A DNA stretch of 64,000 bases from Thermoclostridium stercorarium subsp. stercorarium DSM 8532 (GTDB taxonomy: Bacteria; Bacillota; Clostridia; DSM-8532), in the NCBI RefSeq assembly GCF_000331995.1, contig NC_020134.1, positions 2,268,002-2,332,001 of the forward strand, written 5' to 3'. This document shows positions 28,161 to 38,637 of the stretch, piece after piece. The position numbers and the translations under genes were made by a program. Below the pieces are notes generated by a model. It saw only the letters and a list, made by a program, of their open reading frames with translations. It ran no database searches and was not told the origin of the DNA. The stretch's first letter is position 1. Each line of letters starts with the position of its first letter.

Positions 28161-29114
28161 ATGAAAAAAGACATACAGAAAGTGGCAATTATCGGTGCGG
28201 GTTTTGTGGGGTCGACTACAGCTTTCACCCTGATGCAGAGCGGACTGTTCTCTGAAATGGTAATCATAGATGTAAACAAGGACAAGGCCGAAGGCGAGGT
28301 AATGGACCTGAACCATGGCATGCCCTTTACCAAGCCTGTAAGGATCTACCATGGAACTTACAAGGACATTCAGGATTCGGACATAATAATCATTTCGGCG
28401 GGCGCAAACCAGAAAGAAGGCGAAACAAGGCTTGATCTGGTTCAGAAAAATACCGCCATTTTTAAAAACATCGTATCCGAGATAATCAAATACACCACCC
28501 CTGAAAATACCATCATCCTGGTCGTAACAAATCCCGTAGACATACTTACCTACGTAACCGCAAAAATATCGGGCTGGCCGGCAGAAAAGGTAATAGGCTC
28601 GGGAACGGTACTGGACACAGCCCGTTTCCGTTATCTGATTGGAGAACATGTGGGTGTGGATGTGCGAAACGTGCACGGTTATATATTGGGTGAACACGGC
28701 GATACTGAGCTTGCTGCGTGGAGCCTTACCACAATAGCAGGCATGCCGATGGACGAGTACTGCAAAGCGTGCAGTTCGTGCCAGGAAGGGCGCAGCAAAC
28801 TGGAAATTTTTGAAAATGTAAAAAATGCCGCATATGAAATTATTAAAAGAAAAGGCGCAACTTATTATGCCGTGGCTTTGGCTGTCAGAAGAATTGTTGA
28901 AGCAATTATGCGCGATGAGCATTCCATCTTGACCGTATCAAGTATGCTGAACGGTCAGTACGGACTTTACGACGTTTGCCTCAGCGTACCCTCGGTAATT
29001 GACAGAAACGGCGTTAAACGCGTCCTTGAGGTCCCTCTTTCTGACGAAGAAAAACAATTGCTTTGCAAATCGGCCGATACCCTGAAAAAAGTAATTAGCC
29101 AGCTTAAAATATAG
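28161..29114 (+). CDS. ldh: L-lactate dehydrogenase
   Basis: 317-aa enzyme reducing pyruvate to L-lactate with NADH in fermentation. It has GAGFVGS (NAD binding), the specificity loop [11 protein letters not shown] with the Gln that selects pyruvate over oxaloacetate, [10 protein letters not shown] with the substrate Arg and the catalytic His in GEHGD. These exclude malate dehydrogenase. The ATG follows GAAAGGAGG. It begins about 90 bp after the LacI gene and may be partly co-transcribed. No Rex-type operator was seen. Confidence 0.96.
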   Translation: MKKDIQKVAIIGAGFVGSTTAFTLMQSGLFSEMVIIDVNKDKAEGEVMDLNHGMPFTKPVRIYHGTYKDIQDSDIIIISAGANQKEGETRLDLVQKNTAIFKNIVSEIIKYTTPENTIILVVTNPVDILTYVTAKISGWPAEKVIGSGTVLDTARFRYLIGEHVGVDVRNVHGYILGEHGDTELAAWSLTTIAGMPMDEYCKACSSCQEGRSKLEIFENVKNAAYEIIKRKGATYYAVALAVRRIVEAIMRDEHSILTVSSMLNGQYGLYDVCLSVPSVIDRNGVKRVLEVPLSDEEKQLLCKSADTLKKVISQLKI

Positions 29115-29150
29115 AATCTGCCTGATATCCATACCGGCGTATAAAAGCTA

Positions 29151-29178
29151 CTAAAGGGCTTGGTTACAAGCCCTTTAG
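29151..29178. terminator. Hairpin between ldh and a convergent small gene
   Basis: Perfect 11-bp stem CTAAAGGGCTT/AAGCCCTTTAG with a 6-nt loop. It overlaps the last codon of the convergent small gene and probably ends transcripts in both directions, although the T-runs are weak. Confidence 0.6.
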
Positions 29179-29330
29179 TCGTCAAAAATCCTTTTGCCCC
29201 TGATAATCCGAACAAGAACGGTAATAACCGCAATCACAAGAAGAATATGGATTAATCCTCCCAGCGTGAAGGATGTTAAAACTCCCAGCAGCCATAAGGC
29301 AAAAAGAATTACCGCAATCGTCAGAAGCAT
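29175..29330 (-). CDS. Lmo0937-type small membrane protein
   Basis: 51-aa hydrophobic protein beginning MLLTIAVILFALWLLG with two membrane spans (about 3-18 and 24-42) separated by SFTLGG and ending in a basic tail RIIRGKRIFDD. This is the pattern of the short Lmo0937-family envelope proteins of Firmicutes, whose function is unknown. The ATG follows GAAAGGTGAG. It was found by reading the minus strand, being too short for common gene-calling limits. Confidence 0.75.
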   Translation of the reverse strand: MLLTIAVILFALWLLGVLTSFTLGGLIHILLVIAVITVLVRIIRGKRIFDD

Positions 29331-29493
29331 TGTATCACTCACCTTTCAAGTCTTGTTTTGCCCAAAATTCAATTAATAATTCAAGTCAAAATCTTCATTT
29401 TCTGTTTTTTATTCTGTATAAGAATTTAACAATAAGCTTAAAATAAATATCTGAAACATGAAAAAACACAGATGTAGCACCGGGGTGAAAACA

Positions 29494-30633
29494 ATGCTTA
29501 AAAAAGCCGCCGTAATATTCTTGGGATTTATAATGCTGCTTACCCTTACAGCATGCCCTGACAAGGAGCAGTCAGATCAGCAGAAAAATATGGAGAAAAT
29601 ACCCAACACAATGTACAAGGCGTCAAATGAGCTGGAACAGATTATAACCCTCCTTGGCGGTCCCATGTTCAGCGGTCGAGACAGCATCGAACAGATGAAA
29701 AACGAACAGCTTCAGATGCTTCTGGAAACAACACAGAAATATACGACCGGAACTTATGACAAAGAACAAATTCTGCCCAGCGGCGGAACCGAAAAAGGCG
29801 AACAGCAGCAAAAGGAAGGCAGCAAAAGTGAAAAACAGGGCGAGGAAAACGCTCAGGGAGAAGAACAGGACAATACGAAGGAAAACGGGAAAAAAAATGA
29901 AGAAGGACAAGGTGAAGAAATGCAACAGGAAAAAGGGAACGACAGTTCATCTGAAAAAGACAAGGGCGGTCAGGAAAAAGCAACCGAACAGAACATAGAG
30001 AAGGAGAACTCCGGTGAAAAAGTTGATTCACAAAAACCCGAATCCGAGGAGAATAAGTCATTCCAGTACGAAGACAGCCTGTTCGGCATTCCTCAGTGGC
30101 ATGACGACAACTGGAAAATGATTAAGGTATTAACCGACGGAATGCATTTTACCTGGAATAATTTACAACCTGAACTTATAAAAAAAGGGGTCTCCCAGAC
30201 CCAGATTGAAAACTTCAATAAAGCCCTTGCAGCATTGTCGCAGAACGTAAGTGCGAAAAACATAATGGCGGCCCAGAATTCGGCTTTTGAGTTATCACAG
30301 GTTCTCGCCGATTTTTACAGCTATTACAAAACCGATATTCCGGCCGAATTGCCCCGCATAACAAGCGGAGTTACAGGTATTCATTTTTCGGTAAAGCAAA
30401 ATGACTGGGCAAAAGCCCAGGAACTTGCAAATCAGCTTCAGCAGGAATTTGCCAAACTCAAAGCAGGTGCTGAAGACAACCAAAACCATATTTTCCAGAT
30501 GCTTGAGCTATCGATAAATGATCTTTGCAGCGCGGTATACAACCAGGATTCGGTACTTGTCATAATACGGACAAATCTTGTAAATTCAAATATCCGGGAA
30601 CTGGAATCAAAGCTTTCTCAAAAACAGGAATAA
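29494..30633 (+). CDS. Lipoprotein with a charged low-complexity linker
   Basis: 379-aa predicted lipoprotein. A signal peptide (MLKKAAVIFLGFIMLLTL) leads to lipobox LTAC with Cys at 21. About residues 96-190 form a linker almost entirely of E, K, Q, G, N and S, which probably spans the cell wall. The C-terminal domain (about residues 195-379) is helical and of no recognised family, with conserved-looking WHDDNWKMIK and WNNLQPEL. The ATG follows GGGGTG. Function unknown; it stands alone. Confidence 0.75.
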   Translation: MLKKAAVIFLGFIMLLTLTACPDKEQSDQQKNMEKIPNTMYKASNELEQIITLLGGPMFSGRDSIEQMKNEQLQMLLETTQKYTTGTYDKEQILPSGGTEKGEQQQKEGSKSEKQGEENAQGEEQDNTKENGKKNEEGQGEEMQQEKGNDSSSEKDKGGQEKATEQNIEKENSGEKVDSQKPESEENKSFQYEDSLFGIPQWHDDNWKMIKVLTDGMHFTWNNLQPELIKKGVSQTQIENFNKALAALSQNVSAKNIMAAQNSAFELSQVLADFYSYYKTDIPAELPRITSGVTGIHFSVKQNDWAKAQELANQLQQEFAKLKAGAEDNQNHIFQMLELSINDLCSAVYNQDSVLVIIRTNLVNSNIRELESKLSQKQE

Positions 30634-30643
30634 AACAGTATGG

Positions 30644-31903
30644 TTAAATGTCCCCAATATCCCTGCGGTAATGTGCGCCGTCAAAATGAATTTGGCTTAC
30701 TGCATTATATGCCTTATTCCTTGCCTCTTTCAGGTCCCTGCCAAGGGCTGTTATGCCCAGAACCCTGCCACCGCTGGTGTAATATTCGCTGCCGACTTTT
30801 TTCGTACCGGCATGGAAAATTATTATATCCTTGTCATTTCTGACCGATTCCAGACCGGTAATTTTCAATCCCTTACGGTATTCTTTGGGATAGCCTTCCG
30901 ATGCCATTATTACGCAAAGGGAAGCCAAATCGTCCCATTCTATGTTAATTTGATCAAGCCTTTCGTCAATTACCGCGTCAATCACGTCAAGCAAATCATT
31001 CTTTAACCTTGGCAGTACCACCTGTGTCTCGGGATCCCCAAAACGGGCATTGTATTCAAGAACTTTAGGGCCCTGTTCGGTAATTATAAGGCCGAAATAC
31101 AAAACTCCCTTAAACGTCCGGCCTTCCCTGTTCATAGCTTCAATTGTGGGCCGGAAAATTCTGTTCATGCAAACTTCCGCAATTTCTTCGGTGTAAAAAG
31201 GACTGGGTGAAAATGCGCCCATACCTCCGGTGTTGGGACCTTTATCGCCGTCAAACACCCGTTTATGGTCCTGTGCGCTGACCATAGGTATAATTGTTTT
31301 GCCGTCGGTAAATGACAGCACCGAAACTTCACGGCCTGTCAAAAATTCCTCAATGACAACCGTTTTTCCGGCATTTCCGAATTTCTTTCCTTCCATCATG
31401 CTTATAACGGCTTCCCGCGCTTCTTCTTCGGTATTGCATATAATTACACCTTTTCCCAGAGCCAGGCCGTCGGCTTTCACAACAATGGGATACTTTCTGT
31501 GCTTAATATATTCCAGCGCTTTATCCATATCGCTGAATGCTTCAAATTCCGCAGTGGGTATGCCGTATTTTTTCATAAGGTTTTTTGCAAAGCTTTTGCT
31601 GGATTCTATCAGCGCCGCTTCACGTGTCGGACCGAAAGCGCGAATTCCTGCCTTTGCCAGTTCGTTAACCATCCCAATTGCCAAAGGATCATCGGGAGCA
31701 ACAACCACAAGATCTATATTTTTTTCCTTGCAGGCTTTTACAATGGCTTCGGTGTCAAGCACACCAATATCCAAACAATCCGCGTATTCACTGATTCCGC
31801 CGTTTCCAGGCGCACAAAAGACTTTCTCCACCCTTCTGCTTTGGGAAATTTTCCAGACAATTGCATGCTCGCGGCCTCCTGAACCTATCACCAGTACCTT
31901 CAT
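30644..31903 (-). CDS. purD: Phosphoribosylamine--glycine ligase
   Basis: 419-aa ATP-grasp enzyme, the second step of purine synthesis. VIGSGGREHAI at the N-terminus, the ATP-grasp segment KADGLALGKGVI near residue 143 and DHKRVFDGDKGPNTGGMGAFSP near residue 215 are intact. Start after GGAGGG. Last gene of purE-purM-purN-purH-purD. Confidence 0.96.
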   Translation of the reverse strand: MKVLVIGSGGREHAIVWKISQSRRVEKVFCAPGNGGISEYADCLDIGVLDTEAIVKACKEKNIDLVVVAPDDPLAIGMVNELAKAGIRAFGPTREAALIESSKSFAKNLMKKYGIPTAEFEAFSDMDKALEYIKHRKYPIVVKADGLALGKGVIICNTEEEAREAVISMMEGKKFGNAGKTVVIEEFLTGREVSVLSFTDGKTIIPMVSAQDHKRVFDGDKGPNTGGMGAFSPSPFYTEEIAEVCMNRIFRPTIEAMNREGRTFKGVLYFGLIITEQGPKVLEYNARFGDPETQVVLPRLKNDLLDVIDAVIDERLDQINIEWDDLASLCVIMASEGYPKEYRKGLKITGLESVRNDKDIIIFHAGTKKVGSEYYTSGGRVLGITALGRDLKEARNKAYNAVSQIHFDGAHYRRDIGDI

Positions 31904-31965
31904 ATTGTCCCTCCGGATTCCAAGTTTATAAAACAGCGGGGATTAACCCCGCCTTATTTCATCAA

Positions 31966-33507
31966 TCAGTGCTTGAAATGGCGTACGCCGGTAAACACCA
32001 TTGCGATTCCGTATTTGTCGCACGCATCAATCGATTCCTGATCCCTTATTGAACCACCTGGTTGTATAATGGCGGTAACCCCGGCCTTATACGCCGCTTC
32101 CACACAGTCCGGGAACGGGAAAAAGGCGTCCGAAGCCATAACAGCTCCTTTGCACAGGTCCCCTCCCGCTTCAATGGCTATCCTTGCTGCAGTAATGCGG
32201 TTCATTTGACCGCAGCCTATGCCTATTGTCCTGTTCGGTATTGCCAGAACTATTGCATTGGATTTGACATGCTTTACAACCTTCATTGCGAATTTCATCG
32301 TTCTCAGTTCTTCTTCCGTCGGTTTCCTTTTTGTTACCACCTTAATATCCGACTCATCGTACACAATATCATCCTTTTCCTGAAGAAGCAGGCCTCCCCC
32401 TACTTTCTTCATGTCATAGCCTTTTACGGATTTTTCCGCTATTGCGGGAAGACTTAAAATTCTCAGATTCTTTTTCTTTTTCAATATTTCAAGGGCTTCA
32501 GGTGAAAATGAAGGTGCCACGACGATTTCAAGGAATATTTTACTCATTTCTTCAGCCGTTTTTGAGTCTATTTCCCGGTTAGCCGCAACAATTCCGCCGA
32601 AAATCGAAACCTTGTCGGCTTCATAGGCATTCATAAACGCCTCATATATGTCAGAGCCGGTACCCACGCCGCAGGGATTCGCGTGTTTTACCGCCACAAC
32701 CGCAGGCTCATCAAATTCTTTCAGAAGTTCAAGCGCACCGTTTGCATCGTTTATATTGTTAAAGGACAGTTCCTTACCATGCAGTTGTTCCGCCTGAGTC
32801 AGCCAGCCGGATATATTACCCACTTCCCTGTAAAAAACGGCTTTCTGATGAGGATTTTCACCATATCTCATATCCTGGACCTTTTCAAAAGTCAGGGTAA
32901 GGGTTTCCGGGAAGAACTCTTCATCCAGCTGAGAGCGCATATATTGCTGAATTAATGCATCATAATGGCTCGTATGCTCAAAAACCTTATAGCATAAATA
33001 AAGCCGGGTTTTGGCGGAAACATCTCCTGTCTTGCGAATTTCTTCAAGAACGGGCCCGTAATCCCGCGGATCTACAATCACAACCACATCCCGGTAATTT
33101 TTCGCAGCCGCACGAAGCATCGTAGGCCCGCCTATATCTATATTTTCAATTGCTTCCTCCAGCGTAACGCCTTCTTTCAGGATGGTCTGCTTAAACGGGT
33201 AAAGGTTCACAACCACCATGTCTATTGGCTCTATTCCAAGTTCACTAAGCTCTTTCATATGTTCCGGGTTATCCCTCATTGCAAGAAGTCCCGCATGAAC
33301 TTTGGGATGGAGGGTTTTAACCCTTCCGTCAAGGCATTCGGGAAAACCCGTGATTTCCGAAATTCCCGTAACCTTAATACCGTTTTTCTGAAGCAGCTCA
33401 GCTGTGCCACCGGTGGATATGATTCCGATACCGAGCGTTTCCAGTTCTTTTGCAAAGTCCACTATTCCCCTTTTATCCGATACGCTTATCAATGCCCTTT
33501 TTATCAT
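31966..33507 (-). CDS. purH: Bifunctional AICAR formyltransferase/IMP cyclohydrolase
   Basis: 513-aa enzyme for the last two steps to IMP. The N-terminal cyclohydrolase domain has [15 protein letters not shown] and [19 protein letters not shown]; the formyltransferase domain has the [13 protein letters not shown] motif, [10 protein letters not shown] with the catalytic Lys-His and the terminal [12 protein letters not shown]. Start follows GGAGTG. It lies 62 bp before purD. Confidence 0.96.
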   Translation of the reverse strand: MIKRALISVSDKRGIVDFAKELETLGIGIISTGGTAELLQKNGIKVTGISEITGFPECLDGRVKTLHPKVHAGLLAMRDNPEHMKELSELGIEPIDMVVVNLYPFKQTILKEGVTLEEAIENIDIGGPTMLRAAAKNYRDVVVIVDPRDYGPVLEEIRKTGDVSAKTRLYLCYKVFEHTSHYDALIQQYMRSQLDEEFFPETLTLTFEKVQDMRYGENPHQKAVFYREVGNISGWLTQAEQLHGKELSFNNINDANGALELLKEFDEPAVVAVKHANPCGVGTGSDIYEAFMNAYEADKVSIFGGIVAANREIDSKTAEEMSKIFLEIVVAPSFSPEALEILKKKKNLRILSLPAIAEKSVKGYDMKKVGGGLLLQEKDDIVYDESDIKVVTKRKPTEEELRTMKFAMKVVKHVKSNAIVLAIPNRTIGIGCGQMNRITAARIAIEAGGDLCKGAVMASDAFFPFPDCVEAAYKAGVTAIIQPGGSIRDQESIDACDKYGIAMVFTGVRHFKH

Positions 33508-33551
33508 TTATTATCACTCCTGTAAATTAATAAAAATTTATCCCAACTCGT

Positions 33552-34190
33552 TTACTCTGAATCGGTATCCCTGATGATTACCTTTCTTCCATTAATTTCC
33601 AGCTTTCCTTCCGAGAACAGGCGAATAGCTTCAGGAAGGATTATCCATTCAGCCTGTTCCATTACCCGTTTTTGCAATGTTTCCGGCGTATCATCGGGTA
33701 ACACTTCCACCGCCTTTTGTAAAATAATCGGCCCTGAATCATATTCAGGCTCGACAAAGTGCACTGTAGCGCCCGTTATCTTAACCCCGTATTCCAGAGC
33801 CTTCCGGTGCGGTATAATACCGTAGTAGCCTTTTCCGCAGAATGCGGGAATAAGTGACGGGTGAACATTAATAATCGCATTCTTGTATTCATTGATAAAG
33901 CTTTCTCCGAGCCGGCTTAAAAATCCGGCCAGAACCACCAGTTCCACACCATACTTCTTCATATGGGCAATAAGCGCCTGGTTATAATCCTCTTCATTGT
34001 CAAAACTCTTTCGGGATATAACGGCAACCGGGATATTTTTCCTTTTAGCCCGTTCAATCGCTAAAGCTTCGCTGTTGCTCGACACAACCGTGACCACGCT
34101 GCAATTCTTAAGCGTGCCGTCTTCAATCCTGTCCAAAATAGCCTGCAGGTTGGTACCGCCGCCCGAAACCATTACACCTATTCTCAGCAT
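33552..34190 (-). CDS. purN: Phosphoribosylglycinamide formyltransferase
   Basis: 212-aa GAR transformylase. [15 protein letters not shown] near the N-terminus binds the substrate, and [18 protein letters not shown] plus the [13 protein letters not shown] segment supply catalytic Asn, His and Asp. It overlaps the end of purM by 7 bp, which suggests coupled translation. Length and motifs are normal. Confidence 0.95.
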   Translation of the reverse strand: MLRIGVMVSGGGTNLQAILDRIEDGTLKNCSVVTVVSSNSEALAIERAKRKNIPVAVISRKSFDNEEDYNQALIAHMKKYGVELVVLAGFLSRLGESFINEYKNAIINVHPSLIPAFCGKGYYGIIPHRKALEYGVKITGATVHFVEPEYDSGPIILQKAVEVLPDDTPETLQKRVMEQAEWIILPEAIRLFSEGKLEINGRKVIIRDTDSE

Positions 34191-35206
34191 ATCTCTATTC
34201 TACCTTCGCCTTCAGTTATTTCTCCGATTAAATACGCCTTTTCCCCAAGTTCACCAATAAAGCTTATAATCTCCCCGGCCTGATCATTATCAACCGCCAG
34301 AACCATTCCAATTCCCATGTTAAACGTATTGAACATGTCTGTTTCTCCAATATTTCCCATTTCTGAAATGAGTTTAAATACAGGCAGTACAGGCCATGTG
34401 CCTTTATGAATTACGGCTTTAAGGCCGCCGGGAATCATTCTCGGTATGTTTTCAATAAAACCTCCGCCTGTAATATGGGCTATTCCTTTAATTCTATATT
34501 TTTCAACAAGACTTAAGACGGTTTTGACATAAATCTTTGTCGGAGTAAGAAGTGCATCTCCCAGAGTTGAGTTTAATTCGGAAAAATATTTTTCCAGCTC
34601 ATGCCTGTCCTCGGAAAATATTTTCCTGACAAGGGAAAAACCATTACTGTGAACGCCCGACGACGCTATTCCGATCAGTTTATCGCCGCTTTTTACCGTG
34701 CTTCCGTCAATAATCTCATCCTTATCCGCTATCCCCACGCAGAAACCGGCAAGATCATATTCATTTTCGGGATAAAAACCCGGCATTTCGGCGGTCTCAC
34801 CGCCGATTAACGCACAGCCCGCCGCCACGCAGCCGTCGGATATTCCTTTTACAATGGTCTCAACTTTAAACGGATCAAGCTTTCCCGTCGCAATATAGTC
34901 CAAAAAAAATAATGGCCGGGCACCACTGCAGATTACATCGTTTACACACATCGCCACACAGTCAATGCCTACAGTATCGTGTCTGTCCAGCGCAAACGCA
35001 AGTTTCAGTTTGGTACCCACGCCATCGGTTCCTGAAACAAGTACAGGTTTTTTGATATTAATGTTCTCAAGGGAAAATAGCCCACCAAAACCTCCTATAT
35101 CGGTCAATACCTCCGGGCGCATTGTTCTGGCTATATGCTTTTTCATCAGCTCAACAGCCCTGTACCCGGCATGTATGTCAACACCGGCGTCTTTGTAATC
35201 AGCCAT
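34184..35206 (-). CDS. purM: Phosphoribosylformylglycinamidine cyclo-ligase
   Basis: 340-aa AIR synthetase. [14 protein letters not shown] is the family N-terminus; the ATP-binding [14 protein letters not shown], the [10 protein letters not shown] motif and GGETAEMPG follow in order. The start at 35206 follows TGGAGG; upstream in-frame codons to 35275 lie over the end of purE. Operon member between purE and purN. Confidence 0.95.
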   Translation of the reverse strand: MADYKDAGVDIHAGYRAVELMKKHIARTMRPEVLTDIGGFGGLFSLENINIKKPVLVSGTDGVGTKLKLAFALDRHDTVGIDCVAMCVNDVICSGARPLFFLDYIATGKLDPFKVETIVKGISDGCVAAGCALIGGETAEMPGFYPENEYDLAGFCVGIADKDEIIDGSTVKSGDKLIGIASSGVHSNGFSLVRKIFSEDRHELEKYFSELNSTLGDALLTPTKIYVKTVLSLVEKYRIKGIAHITGGGFIENIPRMIPGGLKAVIHKGTWPVLPVFKLISEMGNIGETDMFNTFNMGIGMVLAVDNDQAGEIISFIGELGEKAYLIGEITEGEGRIEIC

Positions 35207-35255
35207 TTTAATCCTCCATTTAACATTGAAAATTTTATGCGATAAAGGCAACCGC

Positions 35256-35771
35256 CTACACAAACCTACCGGCATTTAATTTTTCCTGTAATTTGCTGTT
35301 TTTCTCAATCACCGTTTCCTTCATCTTTTCCCTGTATAGTCTCATCTTTTCCCTCAGCTCAGGGTATTTCACACTAAGGATTTGAACAGCAAGAAGTGCC
35401 GCATTTTCACTTCCGTTTATTGCCACAGTGGCTACCGGAACACCAGCCGGCATCTGAACAATCGACAAAAGAGCATCAAGCCCGTCAAGTGCTGAAGACT
35501 GAATTGGAAGGCCGATTACCGGCAAAGTTGTATACGCCGCAATAACTCCGGGCAGATGAGCTGCCTTTCCGGCAGCTGCAATAATTACCTCAAAGCCTTT
35601 TTCTTCCGCCTCTTTTGCAAACTGCGCCGTAATTTCCGGTGTCCTATGTGCCGAGGTGACCGTTACCTTTGTTTCAATGCCAAATTCATCGAGAATTTTT
35701 AAAGATTTCTCAATAATGGGAAAATCGGAATCACTTCCCATTACTATCGCAACTTTGGGCCGATTTAACAT
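35256..35771 (-). CDS. purE: N5-carboxyaminoimidazole ribonucleotide mutase
   Basis: 171-aa class I Pur[13 protein letters not shown] at the N-terminus and SAHRTPE mark the active site, with [12 protein letters not shown] downstream. The start follows GGAGG at 35771. It is the first gene of the purE-M-N-H-D operon; purK, purC, purQ, purL and purF are not nearby and must be elsewhere. The sequence upstream shows no purine riboswitch. Confidence 0.95.
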   Translation of the reverse strand: MLNRPKVAIVMGSDSDFPIIEKSLKILDEFGIETKVTVTSAHRTPEITAQFAKEAEEKGFEVIIAAAGKAAHLPGVIAAYTTLPVIGLPIQSSALDGLDALLSIVQMPAGVPVATVAINGSENAALLAVQILSVKYPELREKMRLYREKMKETVIEKNSKLQEKLNAGRFV

Positions 35772-35880
35772 GTTTACCTCCAAATCAGCACATTTAAAGG
35801 TATTCCCGTATTTTGGAACCAAACACGTAAGCCACCTCTTTCTTGAGGTGACTTTGATAATTTTTTCCGATTACCTTTTT

Positions 35881-35910
35881 ATACTACAAAATGGGCAGAC
35901 GACTTGTCAA
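35881..35910 (-). promoter_or_regulatory. Candidate pur operon promoter
   Basis: TTGACA (complement 35905-35910) with an 18-nt spacer to TAGTAT (complement 35881-35886). A short hairpin CACCTC/GAGGTG follows in the leader (around 35832-35850) without a T-run. Confidence 0.5.
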
Positions 35911-35942
35911 TAACCAGGTTGCACAGAATTTACCACTGTTTT

Positions 35943-36860
35943 CTACTTAAAATCAGGATAAATATTATACTTCCAAATCATTTTTGACGGATGATAAGAC
36001 TGTTTTGCCTTCCTCAACCCCTCAATACCCATGTCCTCTTCGCGGTTGATATATTTTGTATGCGGAAAAGTCCTTGCAACAAACTCCCTGTTTATTAACG
36101 CATAAATACCATGAATGTCTGCATTTCCCTTCTCGATATGGATTACCGCAGTATCGTCGTTCAGCATCTCACCTATCGTAAAAGCCTCAAACCTTCCGTT
36201 TACCTTTATAAGTGCGCCTTTCAGCCCGGGTATTCTGTCCCAGTATTCAAACAACTGGGAACACGCCCATTTTTCACATTCTTCAGGAACCTCGCATACA
36301 CAGGCGTCATTATCTTTGCACCATTCGTCAAAAATCCTTTCGCATTCTGAAAAATATTCCTTGCTCAATTCCACATATTCAAAATCGCCGTATTCACGGA
36401 AAAATCTGTTTATATGGTTCCTTTTCGCGCTTAATTTTTTCCCTGAAAGAGTAATCAGGCTTTCGGTATCGTAAACATAGTCAGAAACCGCATCCATCCT
36501 CTTTATTTCAAGATCCACCTTCAGGCAATTTTTAAAATTGTCAACCATTCGTTCTTCCACACGGGCAAAGAATAATTTCCATCCTCGGGAATCAAAATAC
36601 TCTTTCAGTTTGTAAACGGTATCTTCAAAGGCTTCGGGATTGAAATCCTCCAAAGGTATCGGGCAAAAGGCAAAAGGTCTGTACTTTCTCGGATTGGCAA
36701 CCATGCAGAGCATATTGTTTATGATACTGAACTGACTATTGTAGCTTTTACGCCACATGAACATGTTGGCGAAGGACATTTCCGAAGCCTGCGACCTGAT
36801 GTTTCCAAACGCCTTGTTAAAAACATCAATGTCAGTAATTTCTATTTCTTTCCATTCCAT
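35943..36860 (-). CDS. DUF2156 (LPG-synthase C-terminal-like) protein
   Basis: 305-aa protein with two tandem GNAT-like folds as in the cytosolic domain of phosphatidylglycerol lysyltransferases, but with no membrane domain. Recognisable segments include MWRKSYNSQFSI near residue 37, KLSAKRNHINRFFREY near residue 140 and a C-terminal INREEDMGIEGLRKAKQSYHP block. It may transfer an amino acid from tRNA to an unknown acceptor. The start at 36860 avoids overlap with the upstream pfk gene and has AGGA at 6 nt. Confidence 0.78.
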   Translation of the reverse strand: MEWKEIEITDIDVFNKAFGNIRSQASEMSFANMFMWRKSYNSQFSIINNMLCMVANPRKYRPFAFCPIPLEDFNPEAFEDTVYKLKEYFDSRGWKLFFARVEERMVDNFKNCLKVDLEIKRMDAVSDYVYDTESLITLSGKKLSAKRNHINRFFREYGDFEYVELSKEYFSECERIFDEWCKDNDACVCEVPEECEKWACSQLFEYWDRIPGLKGALIKVNGRFEAFTIGEMLNDDTAVIHIEKGNADIHGIYALINREFVARTFPHTKYINREEDMGIEGLRKAKQSYHPSKMIWKYNIYPDFK

Positions 36861-36912
36861 AACCGGTCCTGAATTCTCAGGAATAACACCTCTCATCTGT
36901 TGTTTTTGCCTG

Positions 36913-38004
36913 TTAATCACCAAAAGAAACGCCCATATATCTGGCAATCTGAATTAATTCGCTGTTAACAGGTACTTTTCTTACCTTCCCTGCAATCTCT
37001 TTTATGGGAATGGAATTAATCTGTTCGTGATCAACGCATACCATCCTGTTAAATTCGCCTTTATTGATAATGTTAACCGCTGATGCCCCAAACCTTGTGG
37101 CAAGAATTCTGTCATAGGGTGACGGTTCACCGCCGCGCTGCAGATAACCCAAAACGGTAATACGACATTCCAGGGACGTCAGTTTTTCCAGTTCTCTGGC
37201 CAAAAAAGCGCTGGTACCTTCATATGGCATCGTATAGTTCCCGTTTCCATTTCCGTTATTTACGGGTTCGGTTATGCCGCCCTCGGGTTTTGCGCCTGCA
37301 GACATTACAATTATGCTGAAGCTCTTACCCTTGTTTCTGCGCTCAAAAATAGCCCTTGCCACTTTGTTAATATCATATGGAATTTCGGGTATTAGTATAA
37401 CATCAGCACCGCCGGCAATTCCTGCCTCAAGGGCAACCCATCCGGCAAATCTTCCCATAACTTCAAGTATCATAACTCTGTGATGGGATTCGGCAGTGGA
37501 ATGCAATTTGTCAATTGCATATGTAGCTGTATTGACAGCAGTCATAAAACCAAACGACATATCGGTCCCATATATGTCATTTTCAATGGTTTTCGGAATT
37601 GCCACAACATTAATCCCTTTTTCCTCAATAAGCCTGTTTGCATAATTTATCGTTGCGTCGCCGCCGATAACAACAAGGCAGTCAATATCGTGCATCTTAA
37701 GTGTATCGACTATTCTGTCGCTCATGTCCTTTACAGTCTTTTCCCCGTCCTTGTCAACGGTAACTGCAAAGGGATTATATCTGTTAGTGGTACCGAGAAT
37801 TGTTCCTCCTTTATCCAGTATTCCCGATACATCAGACAGTTTCATTTTCACAAACCTGTTTTCTACAAGCCCGCGATAACCATCCCTGAAACCAATAACT
37901 TCATATCCGTAATTATTTATTGCCGACTTTACGACAGCTCTTATAGCGGTATTCAGACCAGGGCAATCTCCACCGCTTGTCATGAGCCCTATTCGTTTTA
38001 CCAT
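36913..38004 (-). CDS. pfkA: 6-phosphofructokinase, PPi-type or mixed
   Basis: 363-aa phosphofructokinase. LMTSGGDCPGLNTAIR is the nucleotide/PPi loop, PKTIEND the fructose-6-phosphate catalytic loop and MGRFAGWVALEAG the substrate region. At the donor-determining positions it has Ala in GGDAT, where ATP enzymes have Gly and PPi enzymes Asp, and Lys in PKTIEND, the PPi-type residue. The start follows AAGGAGG. PPi-dependent glycolysis is known in cellulolytic clostridia, so PPi use is plausible but the Ala makes it unusual. Confidence 0.9.
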   Translation of the reverse strand: MVKRIGLMTSGGDCPGLNTAIRAVVKSAINNYGYEVIGFRDGYRGLVENRFVKMKLSDVSGILDKGGTILGTTNRYNPFAVTVDKDGEKTVKDMSDRIVDTLKMHDIDCLVVIGGDATINYANRLIEEKGINVVAIPKTIENDIYGTDMSFGFMTAVNTATYAIDKLHSTAESHHRVMILEVMGRFAGWVALEAGIAGGADVILIPEIPYDINKVARAIFERRNKGKSFSIIVMSAGAKPEGGITEPVNNGNGNGNYTMPYEGTSAFLARELEKLTSLECRITVLGYLQRGGEPSPYDRILATRFGASAVNIINKGEFNRMVCVDHEQINSIPIKEIAGKVRKVPVNSELIQIARYMGVSFGD

Positions 38005-38067
38005 AACAAACCTCCTTGAAAACCCTTGGAAATTTACTTTTGTGCTTGCAAAAATCATTTATCTTAT

Positions 38068-38562
38068 CTAATCACTTTTTGTCGGAATATGTCCTTTCAG
38101 TTGCAGATTACAAAAATTCTTCTGGCGTAAGAATTCATATGTCACTATAGCGACAGAATTTGACAAATTCAACGAACGTATCGTCGGACGCATCGGAATG
38201 CGTATGCATAAATTATAATTCTCGATTAAAAGGCTTTCAGGCAATCCTTTGGTTTCTTTTCCGAATACAAAGAAACACTCATCAGGATACGACACATCCG
38301 AATAAACTATACTTCCTTTCGTCGACACGTAATAAAAGGGAAAATCGGGATACTGCGATTTCAACGATTCAAAATTCTTGTAGTAGCGTATATCCACTTT
38401 GTCCCAATAATCAAGACCTGCTCTTTTCAGATATTTGTCCGAAACAGAAAAACCCAGAGGTTCTACAAGATGAAGCACAGCCCCTACCGCAGCACAGGTA
38501 CGGGCAATGTTTCCTGTATTCTGGGGAATTTCAGGTTCAACAAGTACTATATTCAGTTGCAT
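38068..38562 (-). CDS. trmL: tRNA (cytidine/uridine-34 2'-O)-methyltransferase
   Basis: 164-aa SPOUT methyltransferase that methylates the wobble ribose of tRNA-Leu. Motifs EIPQNTGNIARTCAA near the N-terminus, FVFGKETKGLP in the middle and IPMRPTIRSLNLSNSVAIVTYE forming the C-terminal knot are intact. The ribosome site is weak. It sits just upstream of pfk on the same strand. Confidence 0.92.
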   Translation of the reverse strand: MQLNIVLVEPEIPQNTGNIARTCAAVGAVLHLVEPLGFSVSDKYLKRAGLDYWDKVDIRYYKNFESLKSQYPDFPFYYVSTKGSIVYSDVSYPDECFFVFGKETKGLPESLLIENYNLCIRIPMRPTIRSLNLSNSVAIVTYEFLRQKNFCNLQLKGHIPTKSD

Positions 38563-38637
38563 ATATTTTTCACTACACCTCGGATTTTAAATTATAAGTA
38601 CTTAAAAAGACAGATCAGCGACATCTTTTTAATACCG

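Noticed and set aside
27756-28922. A 388-codon minus-strand frame over the LacI and ldh genes.
   Set aside because: It is antisense to two well-supported genes and has a low-quality, Cys/Tyr-rich composition.
35772-35910. A purine riboswitch upstream of purE.
   Set aside because: The conserved G-box core and three-stem layout were not found; only a short CACCTC/GAGGTG hairpin is present.
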